From positions 64,380,001-64,444,000 of the forward strand of contig NC_080588.1 of NCBI RefSeq assembly GCF_029962835.1: a stretch of 64,000 nt of DNA. Direction: 5' to 3'. The DNA is from Magnolia sinica (taxonomy: Eukaryota; Streptophyta; Magnoliopsida; Magnoliales; Magnoliaceae). The translations under genes and the position numbers were made by a program. Shown here one piece after another: positions 1 through 13,035 of this stretch. The first letter of the stretch is position 1. Every line of letters begins with the position of its first letter. Under the pieces are notes generated by a model that worked only from the letters and a program-made list of their open reading frames with translations, was not told the origin of the DNA and made no database searches.

Positions 1-1162
1 AGCGCTTGCATGTTAGAATCCAAGCCAATCCCATCTTACTACATGAATTTCTAAAAGAATGGGTGAAAAACTTACCTAGGCAACCCACGGACGGTTGTTG
101 AAGTCAAGGAGAAAAGTTTCTCCTTGTGGAGAGGTAGGGAGTTGGAAGGGTTGACTCTCTTGGGCCCCACTTCGATCTAGGGTCCACCTTGAATCTACCT
201 CCTTCTCTCTTTCTCCTCTTTACTCTCCTTCACTCACCTTCTCTCTTGGTGGTTGTAGCAAATGAGAGAGTGGGTTATGAGGGTTAGGGTTTATTCCCTA
301 GACTTGGGCCCTTTGGCCTTGAGTTTCTCCAACTTTCCAAAATAGCCTACTAGGTCTCATTTTTAGAGTTGGAGTGGCCCTAATGCTCCATTGGCCACCA
401 AATTTGGTGGGTAGGTGCCCTATGGCCCGATTAGGGCCCGTGTAAAATTTGAGAACAAACGGATGGACGATTGTGGAGTTTGAGTCAACGGTTCTGATCT
501 TTAAACGGCCCTGTGGGGTCCATTCTGGTGATTAGAGTGATTCTGGTGGTCCTCTGGCCATGAAATTCCTATGATAGATGCTTCATGGCCCGATGAAGGG
601 CCATGCAAAATTTGGGGATGATCGGATTTGGGATTTGGTCGTACGGGTCCGATTTGTGATCGACGATCACCATTCCACGATCGGGTCCCAGAGTTGGTGG
701 GCGGGTGTAGGAAAATTCATTAGACCTCCATCGTAAATATGGAAGAGATCCGATGGTTAGATAGCCTGGTATCTCGGTTTCATTTGCAATCGCCAGATTT
801 CGGTCCTGGCATGGGTGGGGTGCATTTAGTCAGTGTCAGATCCCACTTCTGGGTGTTCGCTGGGTCCGCGGTCCGCGATGGTCCACAAGCCCAATGAGCT
901 CTATGGTTTCCTAAATTTTTAGAATTTTCTGACCCTCCCACATCGCGGTATAGCCCGTACGGGCTGTTGCTCAGTGTAAATGGTCATCCGGCTTAGCGGC
1001 CCGCACTTGGTCTTGTCATAGCCTGTCTGGTTTATTCAAATGGGCTAATCCTAGGTTAATTAGCTTATGGTACCCCCACCGCATATGTTTTAAACGATCG
1101 GTCCTGCGGAAAATCCTACGTGGACGCCTCAGGACACTGTACTGGTTGGACAGGTTGTTACA
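1..1162 (-). repeat. Partial gypsy-type LTR, cut by window edge
   Basis: Read on the minus strand, the segment begins at 1162 with TGTAACAACCTG, the usual start of long Del/Tekay-like Ty3/gypsy LTRs. It runs off the left edge of the window, so neither its far end nor a target duplication can be seen. Its first ~700 bases align by eye with the block at 35140-35765 inside the LTRs of the large element further right, sharing the words around 'GGGCGTCCACGTAGGATTT' and 'ACAGCCCGTACGGGCTATACCGCG'-type sequence. It is a fossil fragment of a related lineage. Confidence 0.7.
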
Positions 1163-1615
1163 GAAGCAGAATCATCTTTGATAGATCTACCTATATGAGT
1201 AGAGAAGTGAGGCCGCTTTTGAAGAGATTGGGATCGTCTCTAGAATACTCATGAAATAAAGATACGCACAAGGCCAGAAATGTGTGAACTTTTACATCTC
1301 GAGTTATATATGAATAGATGTGTGTTATGTGTCCGGTGAGTCATATAAGGTCCTTAGTTCAAGACTAATGGGTCGCTAAGTACGTGACATAACTTTGATA
1401 CGTATACACTAAAGTAAAGGTTCAAATCCAAAAGATACATTTACTTATGCACCTATTTATATTGATATGTCATTAGATCCAGAATCTGATTTTATTTTTG
1501 AATTTGTTGGGGATTATTGTGTTTTTCAGAATAAAAAATAATTTTAAAAAATAAAAGTTATTTTTAGAAAGTAAATAAATATATTAATTATTTAAACTTT
1601 CCATAAATAGTGAAT

Positions 1616-1775
1616 ATAGCCGGTCGGTAAGAGAAATGGTTTTTGCTTATGCAACTAGAGTTCAAATCTCCTTCGCACCGTCCGCGCGTGCGGCTAGGCT
1701 GTAGGGCGCTTTTTTGCGCTTTATTAGGCGCACTTAGCACTTCGTGCGTTCGTATCGTCGCAAGGAGCAATAAGA
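1616..1775 (+). repeat. Possible degenerate tRNA-derived SINE
   Basis: The word TAGCCGGTCGGTAAGAG resembles a tRNA A box, and 35-40 bases on, GAGTTCAAATCTCC resembles a B box (GTTCAAATC). A GC-rich stretch follows. There is no clear poly(A) tail and I see no target duplication, so this is only a suggestion. Confidence 0.25.
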
Positions 1776-2629
1776 GCCTTAGTTTTTATAGTACACAGTT
1801 CAAACTTTTTTGTGTCATGGTTCAATTGGTATTGAACTGGGGTCTACTCTGATGTTTTATTACCTTTTTTTTATGATTGAAAGTAATTGTGACATGATTG
1901 TACATGTGGCACCTATGCCACGTGTCGCTTATGTGGATACAGTTTTTCCTGTTGGATAACTGCTCCTGTCTGAATGGGTACAGAAATAACTGTCATAGGT
2001 CAAAGAGTCATGTCCTTTCATGGAAAGGCAATTATTTGCTGTGAATGGGTATGGATTTTTTGAAGAGGCTCTTTAACACCTCTTCAGGAAGAAATCCATA
2101 ACCTTTCAGTTGATATAAATCATGGATACTATAATCCAGAAGGATTCTTAAGACTAAATCCATAAATCTATAACCTTACTCTCTTGCTGAGTTTTTTCTG
2201 AACGTCTTAAGGCATATCAGTGTCAAAACTAGAGATCTGTTCAATACTTAAATATGCAAATTTTCGTGTTGAAAATCGGATTGAGAGTTCATTACATCTT
2301 AAAGACAATTTGCAGATTTCCTTCGTTTGCACTTGCTGAAAATTCCAGATAAAGGGCAGCAAATCTATCTTGAGAAATTGACTATTCAAGTCAAGCCTTG
2401 AACACAATAGATCTGATCCTTTCATTATCGTTTTCTTCTATCCTCCGTTGTGTACAAAAAACACTTACAATTTTCTAACAGGTTAGGCCACACCATCTTA
2501 TTTACGTGAAATCCACCCATACCACTTATTGTTGTCTAATCAAACATAAGGCTATGTGTGTAACGAATGACCCATATTTGGTCAACATGCAGGATTAAGA
2601 TTAACATCGGGATGCCAAAGTCTACTTGA

Positions 2630-2757
2630 CTTAAATTTAATTGAATGCTTACGATCCCAAGCATTGAACTAGCTAAATTATAATTAGACCGTAATCGACT
2701 TAAATTTGATTGAATACTTCTAATCCCAAGCACTAAACTAACTAAATTATAATTAGA
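2630..2757. repeat. 69-bp direct tandem duplication
   Basis: Two adjacent copies share CTTAAATTT(A/G)ATTGAATRCTT, ATCCCAAGCAYT and CTAAATTATAATTAGA. They differ at several positions, so the duplication is not recent. Confidence 0.7.
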
Positions 2758-3671
2758 TATATGAAAGTTGATTTAACTGTTCAACCACAAAAGTTGCAGT
2801 GATTAGATGATTTAAGAAGGGAGAGTTAGTCATTCCAAATGGAATATTTTTGCCTTGTGACTAAAGACTTTTCTTTCAACGGTAATAGTGGTTTCAGATT
2901 TCTCAGTAATGCGATGATGAATGAATAAGATTAAAATAATGTTGAACGCCGATTTTATTAATTTATAAGGATAATAAAATTAGCAAAATAAAATTAAACT
3001 GCTCAGATAAACAAAAACTAATTACCTTTGAATGCATGTGCCGATGGACTAAGCGAAGTGAGCAGTTTGTAAAATGTGACTGCTGTGATCTATCAAGTAT
3101 AAACTCAGTGATCATTGAGATCCGATGACGGCAGTCGTGGATATTAAATCTACTCCTGAGCATACTGCAACGATAGCATTGGACAATGGTGAATCGGAGT
3201 TAAACTAAGGATTTCGAACTTATTGCAGTATGGTTAGATAGAAGTGGAATATTGAAGATAAGAATATAAAATTAGGATAAGTAATGTTGCATTGTAGAGA
3301 TTGATTAATTGTGTGTGATATGGGCCTGGAGGATTCAGATTCTTTATACTATTGTAATATGATTTCTTTCTAATTTTAGATGAATCCATTTCTTAACCGT
3401 CCATAGTCTCTGGCTCCAAAACTTAACTCCATCTGTGATTTATATGGATTACATTATTAGAAAAAGTATAAAGGACAATGCTTACCTTCAAACTATTTTC
3501 CTTAGTGTGGCCCACCTAAATCAGGGATGGGCCCAATTTTTAGGACTCGATCATAACTTTTGGTATGACATCTAATGATTAGAGGAGATTTCATATATTC
3601 ATCATGATGGGCGCTGTAAAAATCAAAGTTGGACGTCTCTCTCCTAACTATTTCCCTTGGTGCGGTTCATC

Positions 3672-3781
3672 TTTTTTTTTTCAATGACACACTAGCACCC
3701 ACACACACCATAATGGGTATTCAAATCCATGACCTCTCTATTGAAATTTGTGTGAGTCTACCACTAAGCCATGAGTAGAGA
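3672..3781 (-). repeat. tRNA-derived SINE (Au-like)
   Basis: On the minus strand the element starts near 3781 and reads CATGGCTTAGTGGTAGACTC, containing a near-perfect RNA polymerase III A box (TGGCTTAGTGG). About 35 bases later comes GGTCATGGATTTGAATACCC, a B-box region. It ends in a poly(A) tail seen as a T run at 3672-3681. The flanks CCTTGGTGCGGTTCATC (left) and CCTTGGCGTGTCCCATC (right) match at 12 of 17 positions and look like an aged target-site duplication. The structure fits the plant Au-type SINE family. The insertion lies inside the second of two tandem MITE-like units (about 3485-3660 and 3782-3935). Confidence 0.7.
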
Positions 3782-4247
3782 CCTTGGCGTGTCCCATCTG
3801 AATCACAAGTTAGCTTAAATTTTTGGCCTTTTACCTAAGTGAGATTACACATCTAATGGTTGAAGTGGTTTCACATACATATCATAGTGGGCCGGTTAAA
3901 AATCATAGGTACCCCTCCTTTCCCAACTCTTCATAAAAAAAATTTTATTTGCCCTTAATTTTTGGCCCATTGTGATGTTGTGATGTGTATGTGAGATTCA
4001 CTCTAATCATTATATGTATAATCTTAAATTATACTCAGTTTTAAAAAATAAGTTGGCTTGTGATTTAGATAAGGGTGACAATGGGCTAGGCATGGGCTTG
4101 AAAAATTAGAATTTTGAATAGGGCTAGCCCAACAGCCCAGCTTAAAACAATTCAAAACCGAGCCAAAAGCAACCCTAGATTTAGGTTAGCTGCACTAAAG
4201 GAAACAATTGAAAGCTAGATACCCACCTTTGATTTTTACAGAACTGT
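3782..4247. other. MITE-like unit and hAT-like scrap, no gene
   Basis: 3782-3935 repeats the unit at about 3485-3660 (CACATCTAATGRTT, ATCATRRTGGGC, AAAATC). The stretch 4074-4160 (GGGTGACAATGGGCTAGG...AGCCCAACAGCCCAGC) resembles the ends of short hAT-type elements that carry GGGC/GCCC words, but only one end can be seen. Confidence 0.4.
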
Positions 4248-5660
4248 AGACACTGAAAAATCGGCGCCTACGCTGGTATGGATGTTATGGTTTTGGTGGT
4301 GGGATTAGCCTAAGTATGGATGTTGGAGTCGCCACTAGCCAATAAACTCAAAATCCCGCAGTCGGCTAAAACCCACGGAACATGTAAGGTTGGAGAAATC
4401 CGAAGACTCCCCTACCTTAGATTGACTTCTGGTCTGCGATCCGGGATTCCGGGTAAGAGACCTCGGTTACAAAGAAGGAAGGGGTTAGGCACCCTCTTTG
4501 CCCGTACGAACGTACGATCTCTACTTAGTGTGGTAAAATAATCTCAAGGGATGATGATAATGCTGTAGTCATGATGGAGACTAGTCATATGTGAATTTTT
4601 GATGTAGCAAGATTCGAAATTTCGGCATGCCACAGAGCATACGTCCGACAATGTGTCTAGAAAGTAGATATGATGATACTTATGTAAAAAGGTAAAGAAG
4701 AAGTGGACTAAATCACTAGAAATTTCTGATGTGATAGGATCCGATGTGCGGCAAGTCACAGAGCATACATTACTAGAGATCTAGAGAAGCAGAGGGGTTG
4801 AGAAGGGAGTAGATGTCATGATGAATGCTCGTAGGATGATGGATCCTTGGCTTGATTTTTGAATAGGCTAAGATATAGACTGAACCATGACTAATCTGAG
4901 CTTATGGGTTGGAAATGTTGAGAAGAAGGTTAGAGGGTGGCTGAAAAAATCAAGATTTTGAAAGCTTGGGAGCTCCTTCCCTTTCCCTTACTCTCTCCCT
5001 CACTCTCTTCCTTTCCCACTCTCCTCCTCTCTCACTCTCTTTCTCTTGGTTGTTGGGTGTGTGGAAATGAGAAGAGGAGAGGGCTATTTATATCCTTCTC
5101 CAATGGCATTGCTGCAATTACTGGATTTGAGAGGGTTAAAAGCTGAGGTGGCAAGTGGTGGTTGGTGGAGAGGAGAGAGATGCCACATGGCACACTCTCA
5201 TTGGCTTGTGGGGCTGGTAAATCGGTAAATAGTGAAGGTGGGGGGGTAATTTTGAAGAAAAGTTGACTTTTGGACGCTGAGACAGCTGTCCACATGCGGG
5301 CCGCGAGCGACGGCAGTCGGAGTGCCGCAAGAGGTAGTCAGACTACCGCCCGGGCCTGGTTCGGGCCAGATTCACACGTGTGGGCTTCGTGTGGCGCTTT
5401 GGTTTGTCCGGTGGTCTCCGTTTTGGGTTTCTGGGACTCAAAGTGGTGGATTTGGGTATGGATAGAGGGTTCTGGCCAGGGTATAGGGTATAGGTGAGGT
5501 TGTGTGTATACTGAATGACTTGAATCACAGTTTCGGGTTGTGACTAGAGAGTTTTGGAGATTCTTGACTAGGGTTTGCGGCTAGGGTTTGGGCTAGGATT
5601 GGGATTAGGGTTAGGTCTAGGATTATGGTTCCCGTGTTATCTTAGCTTTCTCAAGATACT
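4248..5660 (+). repeat. LTR-like fragment, gypsy (Tat/Ogre-like) type
   Basis: The segment opens with TGTAGACACTG and contains GGAGTCGCCACT at 4326-4337 and GGGGTTAGGCACCCTCTTTG at about 4481-4500, words I associate with the LTR/leader region of Tat/Ogre-type gypsy elements. A T/C-rich tract at 4977-5046 follows. The right end is not defined: no clear ...CA terminus and no target duplication were found, so the stated end is approximate. No coding sequence is visible. Confidence 0.4.
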
Positions 5661-8350
5661 AGCCCGGGTGGAGTGTATACAAGAACACATTATGATTATT
5701 ATACGAAATTCATTACAACTATTAGATACTATTCATCCCCATTATCGCTAATTACTGCGAAAGCCAATCAAAGCTTGTTACGTGTGAGCTAAATGGATTT
5801 GCATAGTGTATTTGGAGATTTGTGGAGATATAAGAAAAGGATTTTACAATAGTACAACTGAAGTGCATCGAGCGACGTCGCATCATATATTAAGTGGTCG
5901 ATTGAAGAATAATCATGTAGAAGCAATTACAAGACAGATGATAAGAGTAGAAGTAAAGAAGGCCATGTAATATGAAGCGATTATAGCAACCGTAAGAACG
6001 TGTGAATCATCTAGATGTTCAAGGTAATGTTATAAATAACAAAGGAATTCAACATGAAAATTTTATCTCATACCGACCCAATCAAACTTAATATATCTTT
6101 CAATTATACATCATTTACAATTTTTTTGTAATCACTTTACCTTTTTTGTAAGTCAATTATATTTTCTGGTGCAATTATTTACTTTTATACATGATGTTTA
6201 TAATTTATAGTGTAATCTGTAATGTTAATCAAGTAGCTAGTAATCTTAACTGTAATTTGAGTCTAAGTTTATACACTGAATTTAATTCTACATACATGAA
6301 TGTGTTTTGCAGCCACTCTCCACGATCGACAGTAAAGTTTCCTTTGTCGATCTTTTATCTGTATTGAAAATTCCTTTCATACGCAAGGCAAATGTGTAAC
6401 CCATCATCGAAGGATGAATCATATCCTCTGAATGTCGCCTAATCCTATTTACATACTAAGTGAATAACCGATTAGGTAGCCAATCTCATTCGATTTCAGT
6501 CGTATACTCCGTATCTACCTATTTCAGCGCTTAGAGTCATAGTTGTTCGTTTGAATTGAACTGCAAATTAAATTATGGCACGCCTACACTATTCATGTAA
6601 CCATATTGGAAAAACAACACCACACCAAGTACCACGCCAAAATTTAAGCATGGCCCAAATATTAGGCCCGCATATGATTCAGATGTGGCAAAACCAAGAG
6701 AAATAATTTAAAGGGTGAGTATTGCCCTGTACACTTTTTTCAATCATGTGATCCACTTAATCACATGTGGAGTTGAGTTTTGAGGCTCTATCCCTAAGAC
6801 GAGGTGACACACTATATGGTTAGGGTAGATTTGACATAAACATCATGGTGGAGCCACCCTATCTACCAACCCCTTTTCTCGCATGGTCGCCGAGAGCCGT
6901 ATTAAGAAATCTAAAAGGCGATCTAATGATAACTGTTTACATTAATGTATTGTGTTATAATTCATTCTGTTCATCAATTAAGCTCCTTTCCATTGTGCAA
7001 CCGTTTAAAAATCTAACATATCAACAACACGGGTGGGCCACAACACATAGTACATTGAGAAGATGCTGAGCATATGTTTGTGTGTGGGGCCCACTTTAGT
7101 TGGGATTCAGTTTTTTTTTCTATGCATGTTGAATTCAAAGCACCTCACTTGATGCATGGATTGGATTGTGAAGATCTATAAAGGTGGCCCCACAAGGTTC
7201 GGTTGTTGTACATCGGAAGCTAGAAGGGTACAATAGGTGTGTGGCAAGAGGCATACGATCCATGTCCCACAATGCACGCATGTGCACCGCACATCGCACA
7301 AATCCCAACTAGTTTGGATCACACAATGATGTAGAGCGCGTCATGGATAATTTCATGGCCAAGATGGACCAAAAAAGGCCTAATTGGAGACGGAGGTGAT
7401 CCGGACCGTCAGAACTTAAAACGAATACATCTCACAAACCGGAATGAGTTATCCGACGTGCCATATATGATTTTGGGATAAGACGAGCTACTTCAGTCAC
7501 CTAACCCCATTACAGAGGGTTGCACATGCCGAATTTTCGAAATACCATCAGATCAGTGGTTGAATTCCTATTTTAATTAAGTTTTTATTATTTATAATAA
7601 GTTTTAGTTTGAGTATAACTCTTGATCCATTGGGCTTTGGGAGTTGCGCCCAATATGAAACGTGCTTAGAATAATTAGGAGAATCACATATTTGAGCCAG
7701 ATATAACACTATTATTTTTGGACGAAAACCACGAACACTAGTGTAAATAATGAATGCCTATAAATAGTAAGTTTACTATTTATAGTAAGCCACGATTACT
7801 AAGAGTTTTAGTCGTAGTCTAATTTCGAAACTTCTTACCGGGTTTATGATATTATTTAAGAGGTGAGATCTTTTTCATCAACAATCAAATTAGTACAAAT
7901 TTTATTAGAATTATTTTCTATTTTTATCTCGGATTTGAGTCATCTCTGCGAGGGGTCCAAATATATGACATGGATTCGGAGTAGTCACCCTGAGGAAGAG
8001 GGTGCTCGACCTCAACACGTTCTCCCCTGCGTCACACAACGTGCCCTTTTCCTCGGTGCAGGCATCATAATGGGAAATGATCATACTGGCCAATCGTGTC
8101 AATTGTGCGGGAGATCTTAACCGTGAAAAAGGTGGACCCACCGTCAAGATCATCTAGTTAAAAATCCAAACTGCACCATTCATCGGATTGGCTGCACCGC
8201 TGGGGTCGATGTAAAGCCAATAGACTACAATATGGCCCACCAAATGAGTAGATCGGTCTGTTTTTTAAGACAGGTGGTCTTCATGGTTGACCGTACATGA
8301 CACCAAAGGGGGGGGGGGGGGTGGGGCGTGCATGCTGCTGTAATGTGATG
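5661..8350. other. Gene-free DNA with dispersed repeats
   Basis: No protein-like frame is recognised. From about 6730 to 7080 and again near 8160-8340 there are short stretches of the 'GTGGGCC...ATCC...' repeat vocabulary. A 28-bp perfect palindrome lies at 7758-7785 and a run of 14 G residues at 8308-8321. Confidence 0.5.
7758..7785. repeat. 28-bp perfect palindrome with two TATA-like cores
   Basis: Arms CTATAAATAGTAA and TTACTATTTATAG are exact reverse complements separated by GT. Each strand therefore reads CTATAAATA, a good plant TATA box. No gene is seen on either side, so this may be a hairpin inside an unrecognised repeat rather than a promoter. Confidence 0.75.
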
Positions 8351-8886
8351 TACTCGGATTCGGTAGTGATCCTCCAGTATCAAGGTTTCGGTACTGATCT
8401 GTGCTGTGGGCCCCACTGTGATGTATGTGTTTTATCCATACCGTCCATACATTTTTACATCTTATTTTAGGGTGTTAGTAAAAAAAATAAAATATATATA
8501 GATCTCATGTCGACCACACCATGGGAAAAAGTGATAATTGAACGGCCACAATTAAAAACTTCTTAGGGCTATAAAAGTTTTGGATCAAGCTGATATTTGT
8601 CTGTTTACTTCGTCCAGGTATGTGTGACTTAATAAACAGATTGGATGGAAAATAAAATATTATAGTGGGCCTAGGAAGTTTTTAATGATATGCGTTCAAA
8701 CACCACTGTTTCCTATGGTGTGGTCCACCTGAGATTTTGATCTTCATAATTTTTGGTCTTATGCCATAAAATGATATGAAAAAGTGGATGGACGGCATGG
8801 ATAAAACACATACATCACAGTGGTGCCCACGGCACCGACCTGTACCGAGACCTTCGTACTGGAGGGGTCACTACCGAACCCGAGTA
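8351..8886. mobile_element. MITE with ~100-bp terminal inverted repeats
   Basis: The left end TACTCGGATTCGGTAGTGA is matched in inverted orientation by the right end (TCACTACCGAACCCGAGTA). The inverted similarity continues inward for about 100 bases through GTGGGCCCCACTGTGATG and the 'ATCCATRCCGTCCAT' word. The interior is non-coding. No convincing target duplication is seen (9-mers on either side do not match), so the superfamily is left open. Confidence 0.75.
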
Positions 8887-11800
8887 CGTAAGTAATCAGT
8901 TCTCTTTTACGACAAATAACAGTAAAAATGATCTCGTACAATTGGTTGCATCTTAGTCTTACAATACCAATAGTAGCTACAGCCGATGATCCTCTAATCA
9001 TTGATCCGTACCGTCCATCCATTCCAGGCCCCATCTAAGCATCCGATGACGTGGGAATCACATGATCAAAAGTCGCAATTGTTAGATCATAGCCCACTAA
9101 AAGTTACTGGAAGGTCAAGATCATCAGAATAAAATAAGGTCAGCCATCAACTTAAACCATCCATTCAATGGGCCCCACATTGATCAAAAGAAACTATCCT
9201 ATTTACGACCAACAGCGACCTGGAATGAATGGATCCTATCATGCACGTTCAATGCTAGAAGTTTGCATCATAAGCTTATGATACAGCTCGTTGGACGGGA
9301 ACATTCATTAATACAGAACATTATCACGTGGAATTATAAGGTGGGTCTGTGACGCTTAAATGCAGCACTAGGTGTGGTCACGTTCATGTGAATGTTTTCC
9401 ATTAGTGGATTTGGACTATTAAAGATATGCATGGATTGAATGCATGGTTACTGTTAGATATCGTGGTGATGGTATCCAACGGCCCTCGTTGTCTTATCCA
9501 TGTACCCAATTAAGTTAGGGTTTTGACATGGGCCCCACTTGTGACAAGATGATATGATGTGTACCACACAATAATGGTGGAGCACTGTGGCTAATTCATG
9601 TCTTTGGTCTGAAGTGTACATAAAAGAGGTACGCTTTAAATACAAGCACGCATGCAGGGGTGGCCCGCGGTTTTACCTGTTCATCGTTTAATGATCTGGA
9701 CCGTTCACTAGGTATGGCTGATCATGAAGGGTCCTGGTTCAAAAATCACACTAATTGAGTGATCTTAACCATTCAATTGGCGATCTGCAAATGGCGATAA
9801 GCGATTAAAGAAGTGTAAAAAGTAGTGGTCCTCATTGAAAGTCTGTGGAAGGTGTGGATTTTGTTTTGGGGTTATGGCCATGCATTGTTTGGGACCCACT
9901 TGAGAACTTTGAGGATCTTGTGAACATGCGCCAGGTGTACTACCTCTGAATGTCTGGAGTAGAAATCTATCATTGATTTGATCTGGGGCTAGTTCGGACG
10001 CGAATTTCCTATGATTGTTATAGGGAGCTCGTTCAACAAAAAGCTCTGTGGGACCCACCTCAATGTTTTTACGTGGCATCCATTCCGTCCATCATTTACA
10101 TCAGGTCATTTTGGAGGAAGAAACGAAAATTTAATACAATCCAAAATTCGGTTGGACTACACCACAAGGAAAAGTGGGGATGGGGATGCCCACAATTGCA
10201 ACCTTCCTGTGCCCCACCGCGATGTTTATATGATATCCAAGCCGTTAATTAGGTGATTCCCATCTGGATGATTGGAAAAACCAAATATCAACTTGAAATC
10301 AACTTCAGCGGGCCCGAAAATATGTAAAAGTTAATCATCCCCATCCCCTCTTTTTTCCTTGTGGTGCAGCTAATTTAAGTTTTGGGTTTGCTTTATTTTG
10401 TGTTCATGTCTAAAATAAGCTGACGCAGATGACAGACGGACCAGATCTCACAAAATGCATGACTATGGGCCCACAGATCTTTTTGATGCACGGCCTCCCT
10501 ACAAGAAATTCACCTCCCGTTTTATCCATGTGGCTTTGACTGATACAAAGCGTTACGTGATTTGTATAGATCCCAAACTGTATCAGACGATAGGACCAAT
10601 GTGGGTCCCACCTGCAGAAGGTGATGGGATCTGCAGGCTTTCCGAGCGACGTTCTACCAAACCGCCCCCAGAACGAAAGGGGATTTGCGAGCCCCTGGGC
10701 ATGGTGGAATGGGAAGCTGCGTGGAGTCCACGGTGATGTCTGTGACAAATCGACTCCGTTCATCAGTTAAGAAAGAGCTCAATAAGATAGGAATCTAAAA
10801 CTTATGAAGATCCAAACTGATGTGGGCCACACAAAATGGAACGGCGGGGATTGAACGCCCACCATTGGAAACTTCGTGGGGGGCCACAGAAGTTTTGTAT
10901 CAGGATGATATTTGTGTCTAAAGTTTATCTGAGTGGTTATAACCCTATGAACCGTTTGGATGGCATATAAACATCATGGTCAGATCCAGGAAGGTTTTAA
11001 CGGTGGATGTTTCTGTTTCCACTGTTTCATTTGGTGTGGTCTACATGAGTTTCGGATCTGCCTGATTAGTTAGTTCCTATTTATTGAGGTATTTTTTAAC
11101 TGATGGATGGAGTGGATTTGTCACGGGCATCCATGTGGACCCCACAAAAACTGCTGAGTTCACGCGGTGTAGCCTAAATGAATCATTTATCAGGCTGATT
11201 TTTGTATATTTTCTGCATCGTGGTGAATTACACCGTATTAACGGGTTTGATGAAAGTTATATGCCATTTTGGCCCCACACACAAGCCTATGGTTAGTTTC
11301 CCGTTCCCATTTTTTCCATGTAGTGTAGACCATATGAGTTATGGATCTAGCTTATATTCTGCCTTTAGGGTTGAAATTGAGGATAGAACCTGATAGATGG
11401 AGTGGATTTTATATATAAAACATGGTGGGCCCCACAGACTTGGGCATTTTAGGTTCTGCGTAAAACAGGCATGGTAGAGGATTCCAACTGTTGGGTCTTG
11501 TTCGTGAGAGAAAGTACTGTTTGCTGACGCGCAAGATTCCGTACACGTGTAGATATGTTTCAATTATCTAAATTGCTTACATGATGGACGTCTCTGTGGA
11601 TGTGGGGACCCAAAAAAATCTCCTTCACTGTAAATTTCAACCCTTGGATTATTGAAATATTTAGCTTTGAATGTGAACCGTCTACTCATCCATATTTTTG
11701 TAGGCCCTTTAATAAAAGTTTAGTACGTTCAAATCTTGAAGATTAAAAGGAAGCAATCACCATCTATGTATCTCATCATATCAACCGTCCAGATCACTGA

Positions 11801-12310
11801 TCCTTGCCTCCACATGTACGGTAACATGCACATCAGGAGTACATTTACTGATGAGCAGGATCCCATAATTCCTCCAAGAGGAATAGGATTGGAAAGCTAC
11901 TGATAGACTAGTGGGCCCCACGAGGGTCCACCCAAAAAGATAATAATTCTTAGATGGAACGGTTCAGAAAAGTCCTTCTCAGGTCTTGTAAACCGGATAA
12001 AACCAAAGAAAAGAAATGCTGAGGTGGCAAGGAAGCCACTCATCAAATTGGGTCCACTCCCAACATACCATGGCCAACAAAAGAAACAAGTAAAATTGAG
12101 TTATCTGATGGCCCACATATGTACGTTTAATGCTTTGTTTTCTTATACATGTATAATCTACTTACAAGTGGTCTTTTGATTGGGTGTCGTTTTGGAATTA
12201 GTCACAAAGTTACAACAATAGGAAGTTATTGTATTTATTGGAACAATCTTCACATTAAAAAAATAAAAATAACAATCCTAGCCCTCTATTAGGATTTCCA
12301 CTACTTATTG
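8887..12310. other. MITE-derived DNA, no gene
   Basis: Repeated fragments of one vocabulary fill this stretch (GGGCCCCACTT near 9530, GGGACCCACC near 10050, GTGGGTCCCACC near 10600, GTGGGCCCCAC at 11427 and 11910, with 'GATTTGTGTCTAAAG', 'GGTGTGGTC' and 'AAACATCATGG' words between). I could not pair terminal inverted repeats cleanly, so individual elements are not delimited. The frames here are not protein-like. Confidence 0.5.
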
Positions 12311-13035
12311 GATTCAGATTGGGTAGTGACCTTACACAAGTTGGTGGTGGAAAAGTTCTATGGACTCACCATGATGTATATGTTTTATCTACGTCGTCTA
12401 TCCATTTTTCCTGCTCATTTTCATGAGCATAAAAATGAGGCAAATCCAAAGCTTAAGTGGGCCACACCATGGGAAATAACAGGGTTAAATGCCTATCGTT
12501 GAAAACTTCTTAGGGGCCACAAACATTTTGAATCAAATTAATATTTGTGTTTCTTCATCCAAGTTTATGTGACTTCGTGAATAGGTTGGATGGGAAATAA
12601 ACATTCTGGTGGTCTCTTAAGAGGTTTTCAACATTCAATCCCTATTATTTCTTATGATGTGGTGTGGTCCACTTGAGCTTTCAATGGGTTAAATGCCTAT
12701 TGTTGAAAACTTCTTAGGGGCTACAGACATTTTGAATCAAGTTAATATTTGTGTTTCTTCATCCAAGTTTATGTGACTTCGTGAATAGGTTGGATGGCGA
12801 AATAAACATTCTGGTGGTCTCTTAAGAAGTTTTCAACATTCAATCCCTATTGTTTCTTATGATGTGTTGTGGTCCACTTGAGCTTTCAATTTACTTCGTT
12901 TTTTAGTTGATGCCTTAAAATGAGTTGGTAAAATGGATGGATGACACGGATAAAATACATCCATCATGATGGGCCCATCGAGCTTTTCCACCATGGGCTT
13001 GGATGGTGGGGGGGGGTCACATCCCAATCCGAGTC
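12311..13035. mobile_element. MITE with an internal 204-bp tandem duplication
   Basis: The left end GATTCAGATTGGGTAGTGAC is inverted at the right end (GTCACATCCCAATCCGAGTC), with inverted similarity extending through the GGTGGAAAAG and CATCATGATG words. Inside, the segment 12482-12685 is repeated almost exactly at 12686-12890 (both begin GGGTTAAATGCCTAT and end CACTTGAGCTTTCAAT). The family resembles the 8351-8886 element. Non-coding. Confidence 0.7.

Larger units (their letters stand above)
1163..3671. other. Gene-free AT-rich intergenic DNA
   Basis: No reading frame here resembles a protein I recognise. A 69-bp direct duplication is visible at 2630-2698 and 2699-2757 (both copies contain TTGAAT...ATCCCAAGCA and AACTA...AAATTATAATTAGA). 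From about 3480 the sequence becomes a MITE-like unit with TGGCCCACCTAAATC, which is repeated after the SINE at 3672. Confidence 0.6.

Noticed and set aside
1616-1775. Functional tRNA gene
   Set aside because: A and B boxes are imperfect and no cloverleaf with acceptor stem could be drawn; at most a SINE remnant.
8308-8321. Run of 14 G as a G-quadruplex control element
   Set aside because: A single homopolymer run followed by TGGGG may fold, but there is no gene nearby and such runs are common slippage products.
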